DNA of 64,000 nt, taken from Alloacidobacterium dinghuense. Its GTDB lineage: Bacteria; Acidobacteriota; Terriglobia; Terriglobales; Acidobacteriaceae. Positions 17,910 through 26,020 of the stretch are shown one piece after another. The first letter of the stretch is position 1, and each line of letters starts with the position of its first letter. Both the position numbers and the translations under genes were made by a program. The notes beneath the pieces were generated by a model that saw only the letters and a list, made by a program, of their open reading frames with translations, did not search any database and had not been told where the DNA came from. The stretch is taken from positions 372,001 to 436,000 of the forward strand of contig NZ_CP060394.1 of NCBI RefSeq assembly GCF_014274465.1, read 5' to 3'.

Positions 17910-18185
17910 ATGCCGGACGAGAGGATCATAGTTGAGATCAGCTGTTTTGAAGTGTGGCGGCAAATCTCCAACTATGTGGATGACGATGTGGACCCCGAGA
18001 TGAAGGCACGGCTTGAGTTCCATTTTGACCGGTGCAGACATTGCAAGGCCATACTGAATGGCACACGGAACGTTATCGCTCTGGTAGGTGATGAGCAGAC
18101 ATTTGCATTCGATGATGCAATCAGTGAACGCCTGACGAACGCTCTATCCCGGAGAATTGCAAATCATTCTCGCGAAGGCGAGTGA
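17910..18185 (+). CDS. Zinc-finger anti-sigma factor (zf-HC2 type)
   Basis: 91 residues from the ATG at 17910 (GAGGG just upstream; a GTG at 17892 is the alternative). An N-terminal Cys (ISCFEVW) and HFDRCRHC form the H-x3-C-x2-C zinc-binding anti-sigma domain. No transmembrane segment follows, so it would be a soluble, possibly redox-responsive, anti-sigma factor. It pairs with the frameshifted sigma gene 31 bases upstream and is similar to the protein at 21557-21802 (shared DSTRNVI/NGTRNVI and FSERL/ISERL motifs). Confidence 0.8.
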   Translation: MPDERIIVEISCFEVWRQISNYVDDDVDPEMKARLEFHFDRCRHCKAILNGTRNVIALVGDEQTFAFDDAISERLTNALSRRIANHSREGE

Positions 18186-18690
18186 CACGAGCGTCGCTCG
18201 TAGTATTTTGCATCTCCCAGATCATCTCTTCGGGCATCTTCGGAGCTTCATCCAAATTATCAATGAAGCTGGTAATCACCCATCCGCGGTCTGTATCCCG
18301 CCTCCATGTCTCGAAATAACGGGTTCGCACCTGACGCCGGGTGCCGATTAGCCGGTCGCTCAGATTCAATACATGCCATCCCCAATCATAGGCTGTATCT
18401 GCGTGCAGAACGATTTTGATGATGAGGACCGCCATCTCCGCGCTGTAGTCGCGAAACAACCGCTTCAACCGCGCGCGGAAGACGTCCTTTGCATCGGAGT
18501 CGTAAAAACTGGGCAGACCAAAGGACATATCACAGAATAAGGAGTCATAAACCGACAACACCATTTCCTCGTCTGCTCTGTTAAAGCCCTCTCGAAAACG
18601 GCTCTTCGCCAGATTGATTGCATACGTGTCGTCCATAGCCACGGTACTGGCCCTCGGAGAAGTGCGTTTCCACAATTCCCAGCAATCCAT
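18121..18690 (-). CDS. NTF2/SnoaL-like fold protein
   Basis: About 189 residues from the ATG at 18690 (AAAGGTAAGA upstream; another ATG lies at 18636). The alternation of aromatic helices and strands, and the pattern ...FREGFNRADEEMVLSVYD... followed by VRTRYFETWRRDTDRGW, fits SnoaL-like/DUF4440 proteins, used as small enzymes or binding domains. Its 3' end overlaps the anti-sigma gene by 65 bases tail to tail. Function unknown. Confidence 0.6.
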   Translation of the reverse strand: MDCWELWKRTSPRASTVAMDDTYAINLAKSRFREGFNRADEEMVLSVYDSLFCDMSFGLPSFYDSDAKDVFRARLKRLFRDYSAEMAVLIIKIVLHADTAYDWGWHVLNLSDRLIGTRRQVRTRYFETWRRDTDRGWVITSFIDNLDEAPKMPEEMIWEMQNTTSDARVTRLRENDLQFSGIERSSGVH

Positions 18691-19020
18691 AAATCTTACC
18701 TTTATTTTCTTGTTTGTTGTCACCTTTGCTCGACCTGGAAATCGTATAGCCAGCTGGCCCTGATATCGAAGAGATTCTAGAAAGCCAACCAGCTTTCCTG
18801 GCCAGCGAACTTTTGTGGGTCGACGAGGTACAACGGCAATTCCTTGCTAGCGATCCTCGATCTGGCATCCAAGCTCTTTCACGAAACGAGGTTATGACCA
18901 TGCGCACACTTGTTGCTACCTATGTGAGCTCTCTGCCTATAAGCATAACCACAGCTCCTCCGCAGAATTCCACTTAGGCCATCGAGGAGTAGATCAAACC
19001 TCAAGGCCGCAGAGGATACG
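18691..19020. other. Intergenic stretch without a supported gene
   Basis: Probable promoter region of the leftward NTF2-like gene. No long frame with a ribosome site or recognisable domain was found on either strand. Confidence 0.4.
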
Positions 19021-19281
19021 ATGCGATCTGAGTTGGACTTTGCTGCAGGGGCATATGTTTCAAATGCCTTCCTGCTTACGAAGCCGGTTTCGAAAGCAAT
19101 CCGGAAATTACATAGACCAAGTACGCGCATACAAGACACCACGAATGATGTACTTGTGCGCTGCGGTTGTGATAACCCGATGGCAAACGGCCCATATGCT
19201 GGCTGCTGGCAGCCCTTGTGCTCGCATCACGCAAGCGCAGATCCAAATCACTCTGCACAATTTCGAGCAAACGCGGCGTGA
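19021..19281 (+). CDS. Small protein, possibly RNA polymerase omega-like (tentative)
   Basis: 86 residues beginning MRSELDFAAGAYVSNAFLLT, then KPVSKAIRKLHRPSTRIQDT. AGAGG lies five bases before the ATG. The first half recalls the N-terminus of RNA polymerase omega subunits (V-N-x-F-L-L/A-x-x-x-S-K-A-x-R-K-L), and I have an impression of near-identical acidobacterial proteins. The second half is Cys/His/Ala-rich and may be degenerate. A real omega gene would be expected elsewhere on the chromosome, so this may be an accessory copy or a remnant. Confidence 0.4.
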   Translation: MRSELDFAAGAYVSNAFLLTKPVSKAIRKLHRPSTRIQDTTNDVLVRCGCDNPMANGPYAGCWQPLCSHHASADPNHSAQFRANAA

Positions 19282-19368
19282 AGTGTTCTGATGGAGTTGT
19301 TCTGCTCTCTCAGAATTGGTTTATTCGATACTCGGCGCCCAGGAGTCCTTGGAGCGAGGGAGGTGGAT

Positions 19369-19884
19369 ATGTTGGATACCGTAGAGTTCGTTGGGGATGA
19401 GATCAGATTGTATGCAACGGCGAGTGATTTCTGCAAAACGTTTATTCAAGAGATGTAGCCTCTATCTGCTCGCGTTGCTGCTAGCCGGAAACGATGGCAA
19501 AGCTGAACGATGTTTCATCTCTGCGTTGGATGAGTGCGTGGAACAGACGGGTGTCGTCAGTGCGTGGGCGATCACATTCACACGGCGCGCAATCATTGAG
19601 CATGCAATACAAATGATTCAGCCCGTGCCGAGAAAGGCGATAGCTTTTCACTGATCCGTTCTCCAGCACAGAACAGTCCGTTCGCCGCAATTCGTGACCT
19701 GGGCGCTTTCGAGCGTTTTGTCTTCGTTATGTCGATTCTCGAAGGGTGGTCGGAGCAGGACTGCGCCCTTCGTCTGAGATGCTCGCGGCGAGATGTCATG
19801 ATTGCTCGCCTGCTAACGCTTAAGAGTGTAGGAAGCGCGGATGCTGCCTACACTGCTCAAACGGAAGCGACGATAATGGCCTAA
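19369..19884 (+). pseudogene. Sigma-like helix-turn-helix protein, broken by two frameshifts
   Basis: GGGAGGTGG precedes an ATG opening MLDTVEFVGDEIRLYATASD, closed by a stop after 29 codons. The next frame continues SLYLLALLLAGNDGKAERCF and then RRAIIEHAIQMIQPVP. A third frame continues FAAIRDLGAFERFVFVMSIL, then EGWSEQDCALRLRCSRRDVM. The same order of motifs is intact in the second half of the chimeric gene at 59.3-59.9 kb (LYLLSFLLMGNRKEARRCF, FERFVYVLSVLEGYTDREC). The last part resembles sigma region 4 (EG-D-C-S/A-L-L-x-C-S-R-R-D-V). Not functional as it stands. Confidence 0.68.
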
Positions 19885-19968
19885 TGGAAAAACGAGAAGA
19901 TAACGCACCGAGGCGCAAAGAATTGTCTCCGAAACCACTGGGGGAGAGACTCGATTGCCACCCCACCG

Positions 19969-20226
19969 ATGAGGGCACGGACCAGAATCGCCGAAGTCCG
20001 CGATTTGTGCGCGACAGCCTCGATTGGGTTCATGGGAATCGCCGCGGCACTAGTCTATTGGGATCTGTTACCAGAAGTCGCCTCGTGGCAAGGTTCCCCG
20101 AGACCGGCATTGCTTTGGGCGGATGATGGGCTACCGGACACGACCTACTACCGTCACTTTCCCCAGGAGTCAAATGAAACTCTAAAAGCAACGCAAGCGG
20201 CTACTAAGCCGCTTCCACTGGAATGA
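19969..20226 (+). CDS. Possible small membrane protein, uncertain
   Basis: An 86-codon frame with one hydrophobic helix (ATASIGFMGIAAALVYWDLL) and a polar tail. There is no convincing ribosome site and no family match that I know. It may be real or a chance frame in decayed DNA. Confidence 0.28.
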   Translation: MRARTRIAEVRDLCATASIGFMGIAAALVYWDLLPEVASWQGSPRPALLWADDGLPDTTYYRHFPQESNETLKATQAATKPLPLE

Positions 20227-20590
20227 CTTGACCGAATGGTGCCCGGCGTGACTCCGTGGAGGCGCATAAGACGTGGTAACAAGTCCACCCCCGCCGCTTC
20301 GGATTGTTCGAGGCTACGAGTGGCTCCGGGTGGAAGCTTACCTGCCATTTTGCGACATTCTCTGCCTGCTCGACCGCGATCTTCCATTCCCGGGCCTGTT
20401 CAGCCACGGTATGCGGAACGACAGGTACGGATATCGTCATCGAAAATGGCGGAAGCGAGTGTTCGGCAATCGCAACCGGAGGTCGCTTGCGAAGCAACTT
20501 ACGTCTCTGAACTCGATGGATGGTGTATCTGACAGGCTGGTCAACGCGTCAGATTCTCGCACAGGCTCTATCGTGAAAGGCGGTACTCAG
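20227..20590. other. Stretch upstream of the panE-like gene, no supported gene
   Basis: An open frame continues upstream from the panE-like gene to 20273 but has unlikely composition (Arg/Trp/Cys-rich), so I treat it as untranslated. A minus-strand frame (20204-20497) is open but has no recognised motif. Confidence 0.35.
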
Positions 20591-21523
20591 ATGTCATTGA
20601 AGATTGTAATTTTCGGGTCGGGAGGCGTCGGAGGATATTTTGGCGCCAGGCTAGCGGCTGCGGGCAATGATGTGACTTTCGTTGCCCGAGGTGCACATTT
20701 CGAAGCTATGCGGTCGCTTGGACTTCGCGTCGTTAACCCATTGGGGGACGTCTCTCTTCCTGAGGTGGAAGTTGTTAACAGAGTGGCTCAAATCAAATAC
20801 GCCGACTTCGTGTTTCTCACGGTCAAGCTCTGGGACACACAGCAGGCTATTCCAGAGCTCGTCCCCTTGGCGGAACGAGGCGCGGCGGTGATCTCTTTTC
20901 AGAACGGAGTTCAGAAGGAAGAAGTCTTGTTGAGGGTTCTTCCTAAACCGTCTGTGATGGGCGGTGTAAGCTACATTTCGGCTGCCATCCAAGAGCCCGG
21001 CGTCATCCGGCACTTCGGGCCAATTCAAAATCTCGTTTTTGGAGAATTTGACGGTGCAGGTTCACAGCGAGCCCTGGAACTCCTGAGCGCCTGCGAGAGT
21101 GCCCGCATCGGAGCCAGGATCAGCAATGAGATCGAACGGGAGATTTGGGAGAAGTTCGTTTTCCTCGTCGGCTTGTCAGCCACAACAGCCACCATGCGGC
21201 AACCGATCGGGGCGATCAGGACGAACGAACAGACGCGAGGCTTTCTACTCGATGTGATGCGCGAAACCGTAAATGTAGGGCGTGCTCGTGGCGTAACGCT
21301 TGCCAAGGACTATGCCGACCAGCAATTGGAGTTCTGCGATACCCTCCCAGCCGAAATGACAGCTTCGATGTATCAGGATCTCCTCCGCGGGAATCGTCTG
21401 GAGTTGCCCTGGCTGAGTGCATCAGTTGCAGAGTTGGGAGAGAAGATGGGTATACCCGTCCCTCGCAACAGAGCCGTGACCGACATCCTCGCACTCTACG
21501 TGGCCGGCCACAAATCGGACTAA
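20591..21523 (+). CDS. panE: 2-dehydropantoate 2-reductase family (PanE/ApbA-like)
   Basis: 310 residues. It reduces ketopantoate to pantoate with NADPH in coenzyme A synthesis, or acts as a related ketoacid reductase. The Rossmann motif GSGGVGGYFG is at residues 9-18, followed by ARLAAAGNDVTFVARG, and the ApbA C-terminal helical domain begins near residue 180. The ATG at 20591 is chosen because the dinucleotide-binding motif must lie at the N-terminus; AAAGGCGG lies upstream. Paralogues are common, so the biosynthetic role is not certain. Confidence 0.86.
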   Translation: MSLKIVIFGSGGVGGYFGARLAAAGNDVTFVARGAHFEAMRSLGLRVVNPLGDVSLPEVEVVNRVAQIKYADFVFLTVKLWDTQQAIPELVPLAERGAAVISFQNGVQKEEVLLRVLPKPSVMGGVSYISAAIQEPGVIRHFGPIQNLVFGEFDGAGSQRALELLSACESARIGARISNEIEREIWEKFVFLVGLSATTATMRQPIGAIRTNEQTRGFLLDVMRETVNVGRARGVTLAKDYADQQLEFCDTLPAEMTASMYQDLLRGNRLELPWLSASVAELGEKMGIPVPRNRAVTDILALYVAGHKSD

Positions 21524-21556
21524 TCACGGCCGCGTCGTCCTGAGGACCTGCGTTCT

Positions 21557-21802
21557 TCACGGCTCTATACGCATGAACTCGAGATCGATGCGCGCGTGAA
21601 GCCGCTCGCTGAAGCCAACCGGAAGTTCGAAGATGCGATCGTCGGCAGTCAGGATGATCACGTTGCGCGTGGAGTCCAGAACGGCCGAGCAGATCTCGCA
21701 GTGGTCCAGGTGCTTTTGCACCGTGTCCCTCGTTTCGTCGGGGAGCGCTCCATCCAGATATTCAGAAATGTAGTTCCAAACGTGCTTGCAATCTATGACC
21801 AT
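21557..21802 (-). CDS. Zinc-finger anti-sigma factor
   Basis: 81 residues from the ATG at 21802 (GAGGGGG upstream; a GTG at 21811 would leave no space for it). Cys near the start (MVIDCKHVW) plus HLDHCEIC gives the zf-HC2 anti-sigma motif; there is no membrane helix. The start lies nine bases inside the end of the upstream sigma gene, so translation is coupled. It should bind and silence that sigma factor, perhaps released on zinc loss or thiol oxidation. Confidence 0.85.
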   Translation of the reverse strand: MVIDCKHVWNYISEYLDGALPDETRDTVQKHLDHCEICSAVLDSTRNVIILTADDRIFELPVGFSERLHARIDLEFMRIEP

Positions 21803-22419
21803 GGGAGCCACCCCCTCTTCGATGATCGATTTACAGTCCTTAGCTGAGGGGCCAGTTGCTTTTGTAGCATCAAACGTGCACGATGCAATCGGACCTTAAC
21901 GCTGGGGATACTGACATTCAAAGCCTCTGCTGTCTCGCTAATCGTGAGTTCTTCCACATCGCGCAGAAGGAAAACCTGGCGATAGATGTCCGGAAGCTGC
22001 TCAACCGCCAGCTGAATCAGATTTCGAACCTCTTCCCGCTCCACGGCCTGTGATGGTATTTCGCGCCAGTCACGCAAGAGAGCAGGTGAGATGCTTTTAT
22101 CTTCGTCCGGAAGTTGATCGAGCGGCTCCATTCGGACAAGAGCCTGCCTCCGGAGGCGAGTTCTCGCCTCGTTGATCGCGATACTGATAAGCCACGTGCT
22201 GAATTTAGATTCAGCGCGAAATGATTCGAGCTTTCGAAACGCCCTAATGAAGGCCTCTTGCGCTACGTCCTCTGCCTCTGCCTCGTTCTTCATATACGAC
22301 AGAGCCATGACGTAGACACTGCGCTCGTAGGGACGGATCAATTCATGATATAGCTGAATTTCTCCCGCAAGAATAGCAGCGATTATTTCTGGCTCTGTCC
22401 AGTTCAAAACCACGTTCAC
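21793..22419 (-). CDS. ECF RNA polymerase sigma factor
   Basis: 208 residues. Region 2 spans about 18-90, with NEAEAEDVAQEAFIRAFRKL (2.2-2.3) and SKFSTWLISIAINEARTRLR (2.4). Region 4 spans about 135-190, with VFLLRDVEELTISETAEALN and SVKVRLHRARLMLQ. The start is a GTG that overlaps the stop of the DoxX gene (GTGA). It sits between a DoxX membrane protein and its anti-sigma factor, all overlapping. Intact counterpart of the broken sigma gene at 17.1 kb. Confidence 0.93.
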   Translation of the reverse strand: MNVVLNWTEPEIIAAILAGEIQLYHELIRPYERSVYVMALSYMKNEAEAEDVAQEAFIRAFRKLESFRAESKFSTWLISIAINEARTRLRRQALVRMEPLDQLPDEDKSISPALLRDWREIPSQAVEREEVRNLIQLAVEQLPDIYRQVFLLRDVEELTISETAEALNVSIPSVKVRLHRARLMLQKQLAPQLRTVNRSSKRGWLPWS

Positions 22420-22883
22420 TGCTCAACCGCTTTCAGCCGCTTGGCGACGAGAATATCAACTGTAAAGAAACCTGCCCCAAAGATCAGAACCATCAGCGAC
22501 GCAAACAGAAGGGTATAAGGATCCGCCGCGTAGAACTTTCTAGGGTTGGAAGAGATCGCAGAGAGCGCTTCATGGTCCGCGGTCCAGTAGGCAACGAACA
22601 TGTTGCACGCCAGCAGAAGTGCGACGGGGCGCGAAAAGAGGCCGAGCATAAGAAGAATACCTCCGACAAACTCAAGGGTGGAGACGAACAGGGCACTGAA
22701 AGCTGGGAACGGAATATTGAGACTGTCGAAGAACCCCGTAATTTTCGCCAAGTTGTGTAATTTTTCCCACCCAGTCTGGGCAAATTGAAATCCCCAGTAG
22801 AGGCGCACCAGCAGAAGCATCGCGGATTGAAAGGATGAAAACGCCGATGCGACGCGGCGATAAAGATGTAACAGATGAGCCAT
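22416..22883 (-). CDS. DoxX-family membrane protein, first gene of an ECF sigma operon
   Basis: 155 residues from the ATG at 22883 (GAGGAAACG just upstream). Four membrane helices with DoxX hallmarks: LLLVRLYWGFQFAQTGWEKL, EFVGGILLMLGLFSRPVALL and a final helix LLFASLMVLIFGAGFFTVD. The gene overlaps the sigma factor start by four bases. DoxX proteins are linked to thiol redox or metal stress, so this one may feed the sigma/anti-sigma switch or be part of its regulon (inference). Confidence 0.88.
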   Translation of the reverse strand: MAHLLHLYRRVASAFSSFQSAMLLLVRLYWGFQFAQTGWEKLHNLAKITGFFDSLNIPFPAFSALFVSTLEFVGGILLMLGLFSRPVALLLACNMFVAYWTADHEALSAISSNPRKFYAADPYTLLFASLMVLIFGAGFFTVDILVAKRLKAVEQ

Positions 22884-23048
22884 CGTTTCCTCGTGACGTG
22901 TATGCCTCGCTTGCGAGTAGCGAGAACATCGTTGTGCCTCGTTAGAAACGCGGGGAACGTTTTGGTTACAAGACATGTCAGAGGCGGGATGTGTAACCGT
23001 TTCGCGGCTCGTACGTCAGATGTTGGCCGTTTGGCAGGAGGAATCCCA

Positions 23049-23830
23049 ATGCAGCTTCGTCCCGTGTTCGCAATTTCGCTTGCTCTCCTGGCTGTCCCCC
23101 TGGAGTCGCATGGCCGCTTCTCCTGACAGTTCAATCAACGCCACGCCATCATCGGTGGCGATCGTGGAACTGTTTACCTTCGGAAGGATGTTCAAGTTGC
23201 CCGCCAGCCGACTCGCTCTTGCGGCAGATCAATTTGAAGCAGACGACTGCCGGGCAACTCATCGTTGGTATCAGCGAGCACGTGACCTATTGGAACAATC
23301 TCGGCAGGAAAGATCCTTACTCCTCGCGAGTGTTTACCGAAAGGCAGAGTGTTTACGCCTCGCGCCTCTCCCCGGAGGGATCTTACACACCACAAATGGT
23401 CTTGAATGGTCGCGACCAGTTCGTTGGGAGTGATGGCCCCGCGTTGGAGCGCGCTTTGCGCGACGATGCACGAAGAGAGCATCTCAAGCTCCGCATCGTC
23501 TCTTCTGCGCTTACTTCAGAGGGAATCGACGTGAAGTTTGCCTTCGCCGGAAATCCATCGAAGCCCCTCGGTGTCATCGCAGTTCTAGCGGATGATACGG
23601 ACCGATCCAACGTTCTGCGAGGAGAGAACAGCGGCAGGCAACTTCAACATGTCTCCGTTGCTCGCTCCCTGGCGCGCGTGGCTACGGTGAGGGATGAGGG
23701 TGAGCAACTTATCCACGTTTCGTTTCCGGAGGGGCTCTCAAGAAGTAGCGGCTCAGGCCATCACTTGATTCTTTTCGCTCAGGAGTCGCACCGGGGGGCA
23801 ATCCTCGGCGCTGCGACGATGCCTCTTTGA
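23049..23830 (+). pseudogene. DUF1223 secreted thioredoxin-like protein, frameshifted
   Basis: A signal peptide frame (MQLRPVFAISLALLAVPLES) runs into a stop. The next frame gives SSVAIVELFT and then, after one extra base near 23178, SEGCSSCPPADSLLRQI, followed by ISEHVTYWNNLGRKDPYSSR and SYTPQMVLNGRDQFVGSD. These are the conserved blocks of DUF1223 (YLFT-S-x-G-C-S-S-C-P-P). At least two single-base shifts separate signal, CxxC motif and body. The last frame alone (from 23219) lacks the CxxC motif. Confidence 0.82.
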
Positions 23831-23997
23831 GGAATGTGAGACGCGATGTAACCATCCTCTTCCTTAAGCTTCAAACATGCGGCAAGGTAAGGGCACTCAT
23901 TGAAATCCGAATGCACTCCTCCAAGCCATCTGCAGTAGGCAGTAATCAATATCACGAGGTATAGAGCCCTATGCCCAACCGACGAAAGGAACTCTTC

Positions 23998-24285
23998 ATG
24001 AAGAGCAACAATGTAAACCACCTCGTGCTGGCCGCGGCTTTCGCCGGCCTTCTTGGCGGCACCACTGCCCGTCTCAACGCCCAACCTGTTTCCGGACACT
24101 CGGAAGCGACCGCCAGCTCCTCCGCATTTGCCGGTGTCGCGGTAGCAGCCGATCAGAAGGACCTGCCCAAGCACGCCTGCAAGGGACAGAACGATTGCAA
24201 GGGCCAGGGCGGCGGCGACAAGCAGCACGCTGGTAAGAATGCCTGCAAGGGTCAAGGCGCCTGCGCCACAGACGGTTCGAAGTAA
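23998..24285 (+). CDS. bufA: Bufferin-type metallophore precursor peptide (BufA)
   Basis: 95 residues from the ATG at 23998 (AAAGGAACTC upstream). A long Sec signal (SNNVNHLVLAAAFAGLLGGT) is followed by a low-complexity linker and a Cys/Lys/Gly-rich core with two repeats, KHACKGQNDCKGQGG and KNACKGQGACATDG. This is the build of BufA bufferin precursors, copper-chelating RiPPs whose Cys are modified by a DUF692 (MNIO) enzyme and a partner protein. Downstream are remnants of exactly those genes. Without them the peptide would stay unmodified unless another copy acts in trans. Confidence 0.82.
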   Translation: MKSNNVNHLVLAAAFAGLLGGTTARLNAQPVSGHSEATASSSAFAGVAVAADQKDLPKHACKGQNDCKGQGGGDKQHAGKNACKGQGACATDGSK

Positions 24286-24293
24286 CCTCAACT

Positions 24294-24331
24294 CGTGTAG
24301 GAGATCCAACTCTCGACGGATCTCCTACACG
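24294..24331. terminator. Perfect 14-bp hairpin between bufA and the maturase remnant
   Basis: CGTGTAGGAGATCC and its exact complement GGATCTCCTACACG flank a ten-base loop. There is no clean T-tract, so it may attenuate or protect the bufA transcript rather than fully terminate it, giving more precursor than maturase. Role inferred. Confidence 0.65.
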
Positions 24332-24363
24332 CGCCTCTCGCTGGATTCAGAATCGGAGTAATC

Positions 24364-24958
24364 ATGTCTGCCAATCGTTTCTACGGCGTCGGCATCGGCC
24401 TAAGAGTTCCACATTACGACCACATTCTCTCCAAGAAGCCGGTGGTTGACTGGCTGGAGATCATCTCGGAAAACTACATGGTCGATGGCGCGGACGCCAC
24501 TTACGGCGGAAGAGGCACAAGCGATAAGACCAGAGTCGAAGCTGTCTTTGCAACCGCATCTCCAACTGCTGGAATTGAGCTATCCGGTCGACAGCCTTGT
24601 GCTCGCCGTCAAGAAGCATGCCCCAGAGACCGAGATCGTGAGCAACGCTGCGAGTCGACGCGAATCGCAGAACCGCCCGAAGCTGCCTATGATGACGCGG
24701 GAACGAGTCTGGTTAGCAGTTCATCGCTTTGAAGACTCTGTCTACTATCGCCGAATTGGTCGAGAAACATTCCTGTTGTTGAGCGCTTTGCGTTCCGGCG
24801 CGTCCGTCTCCGAGGCTGTGACACTGGCCTTCGAGAAGACGAAGCTCAACGCCAAAGAGCAAGCCACCGTGTTGCGCGAGAGCTTCGCGCACGCCTCTGA
24901 ATTGGGGTGGTTTTGCCCTCCCCAGGTCGAGGACGATTCTGAGGCCCTTGTCATGTGA
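24364..24958 (+). pseudogene. bufB-bufC remnant: DUF692 (MNIO) N-terminus joined out of frame to BufC C-terminus
   Basis: The first frame starts [20 protein letters not shown] and runs to [11 protein letters not shown], the unmistakable N-terminal strand of DUF692/MNIO enzymes. After about 24490 this frame becomes meaningless. A second frame then gives [20 protein letters not shown], followed by [20 protein letters not shown] and ASELGWFCPP, the C-terminal winged part of BufC/DUF2063-type partner proteins. Most of bufB (iron-binding and catalytic residues) and the N-terminal half of bufC are missing, roughly 1 kb by family size. Clear deletion fusion. Confidence 0.78.
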
Positions 24959-24978
24959 CCCCAACGAGGGAGAGTGTG

Positions 24979-25410
24979 ATGACCGAAGAGATGGACCTGT
25001 GGTTGAGGAGTATAGCGCTGCCCTATGCGCTTCTGCGTATCGCATTGGGCTTGAACATTTGCCTGCATGGCGTCGTTCGTTGGAGAGTCGGTCTCAGGAA
25101 CTTCGCAGAGTCCCTGCTTCCGATGTTCCAGAAGACCGCCCTGCCTGTGTGGTCTGTGTACGGCTTCGGCTATGTGTTGCCGATTGTCGAGGCAGTGATA
25201 GGCGCCTGCGTACTCTTCGGTTTCCAGACTCGTCGCGCTTTAATTTCGGGTTCGGTTCTAATGCTTGTCTTAATGTTCGGCTCTACATTGCGCCAAGACT
25301 GGCCGACGGTCGGAGTACAACTCACGTATTCCTTGGTCTATTCTCTTCTGCTGGCGGGGATTCGATTCAATTCCTACAGCATAGATCGCCAGCTGAGTCG
25401 TTCACTGTAG
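24979..25410 (+). CDS. DoxX-family membrane protein of the bufferin operon (BufD-like)
   Basis: 143 residues from the ATG at 24979 (GGGAGAGTGTG upstream). Four hydrophobic helices: LRIALGLNICLHGVVRW, VYGFGYVLPIVEAVIGACVL, ISGSVLMLVLMFGSTL and QLTYSLVYSLLLAGI. It follows the bufC remnant by 20 bases. Bufferin operons often end with a DoxX gene, which fits. It appears intact although its neighbours are not. Confidence 0.78.
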   Translation: MTEEMDLWLRSIALPYALLRIALGLNICLHGVVRWRVGLRNFAESLLPMFQKTALPVWSVYGFGYVLPIVEAVIGACVLFGFQTRRALISGSVLMLVLMFGSTLRQDWPTVGVQLTYSLVYSLLLAGIRFNSYSIDRQLSRSL

Positions 25411-26020
25411 AGGATCCGGGACTATTCTCCGCGACAGTCATCGCGTGGTTATCCGTCACTCACAGCTCTTTACCAATTCGGTTAGGTATTAATGCCCGCG
25501 GGTGGGAAGATGCTCGCTAGACTTCCATCGGTCTCGACGATCGAGTCGATTCCCGCAAACGAATGGCACGGGCCTTCGGCTTGAGCTCACTTCGCCTTGC
25601 CACAATGCTGGCGGAGGGCCTCTAACGCAGCTGCACTTAGAGACAGTACCTAAGCAGACAACACAAGCCTCACACCTTCCCTCACCACTCAGTCCCTTAA
25701 TCAGGACGTTGGCTGCCGGCGTCGTAAACAAGGCACGTCGGGACGCGGTACTCTTTGATGATCCCACCAATAAGAATGCTAATAGGCACTTAACGCCCTG
25801 CGTGGCTGCTCATTGTTAGAGTTGTTCGCTCCAGAAAAGTTACAAGCACGTCGGAAATAGCTACCAGTCCCCAGGGTCTACTTAGTGACTTATAAAAATC
25901 GTAATTATGAATGGTGTTTCTTGTAACTAATCACATACTGACCACTCTTATAACCACACGGCTAGGTGCAGAGATACTTACTCGACATCTTGTCGTGCAG
26001 CGCCTCAAAGGAGTCCGACA
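25411..26020. other. Long intergenic region, no supported gene
   Basis: Frames on both strands at about 25489-25819 lack ribosome sites and recognisable domains. From about 25870 the sequence becomes AT-rich and presumably holds the promoter of the secreted protein that follows; GGAG occurs seven bases before its ATG. Confidence 0.45.

Noticed and set aside
20273-20590. Extension of the panE-like protein by 106 residues
   Set aside because: Unnatural composition; the Rossmann motif of this family must be at the N-terminus and an ATG with upstream AAAGG exists at 20591.
25489-25819. Frames on both strands in the 25.4-26 kb gap
   Set aside because: No ribosome site, skewed composition and no recognised motif; cannot be supported as genes.
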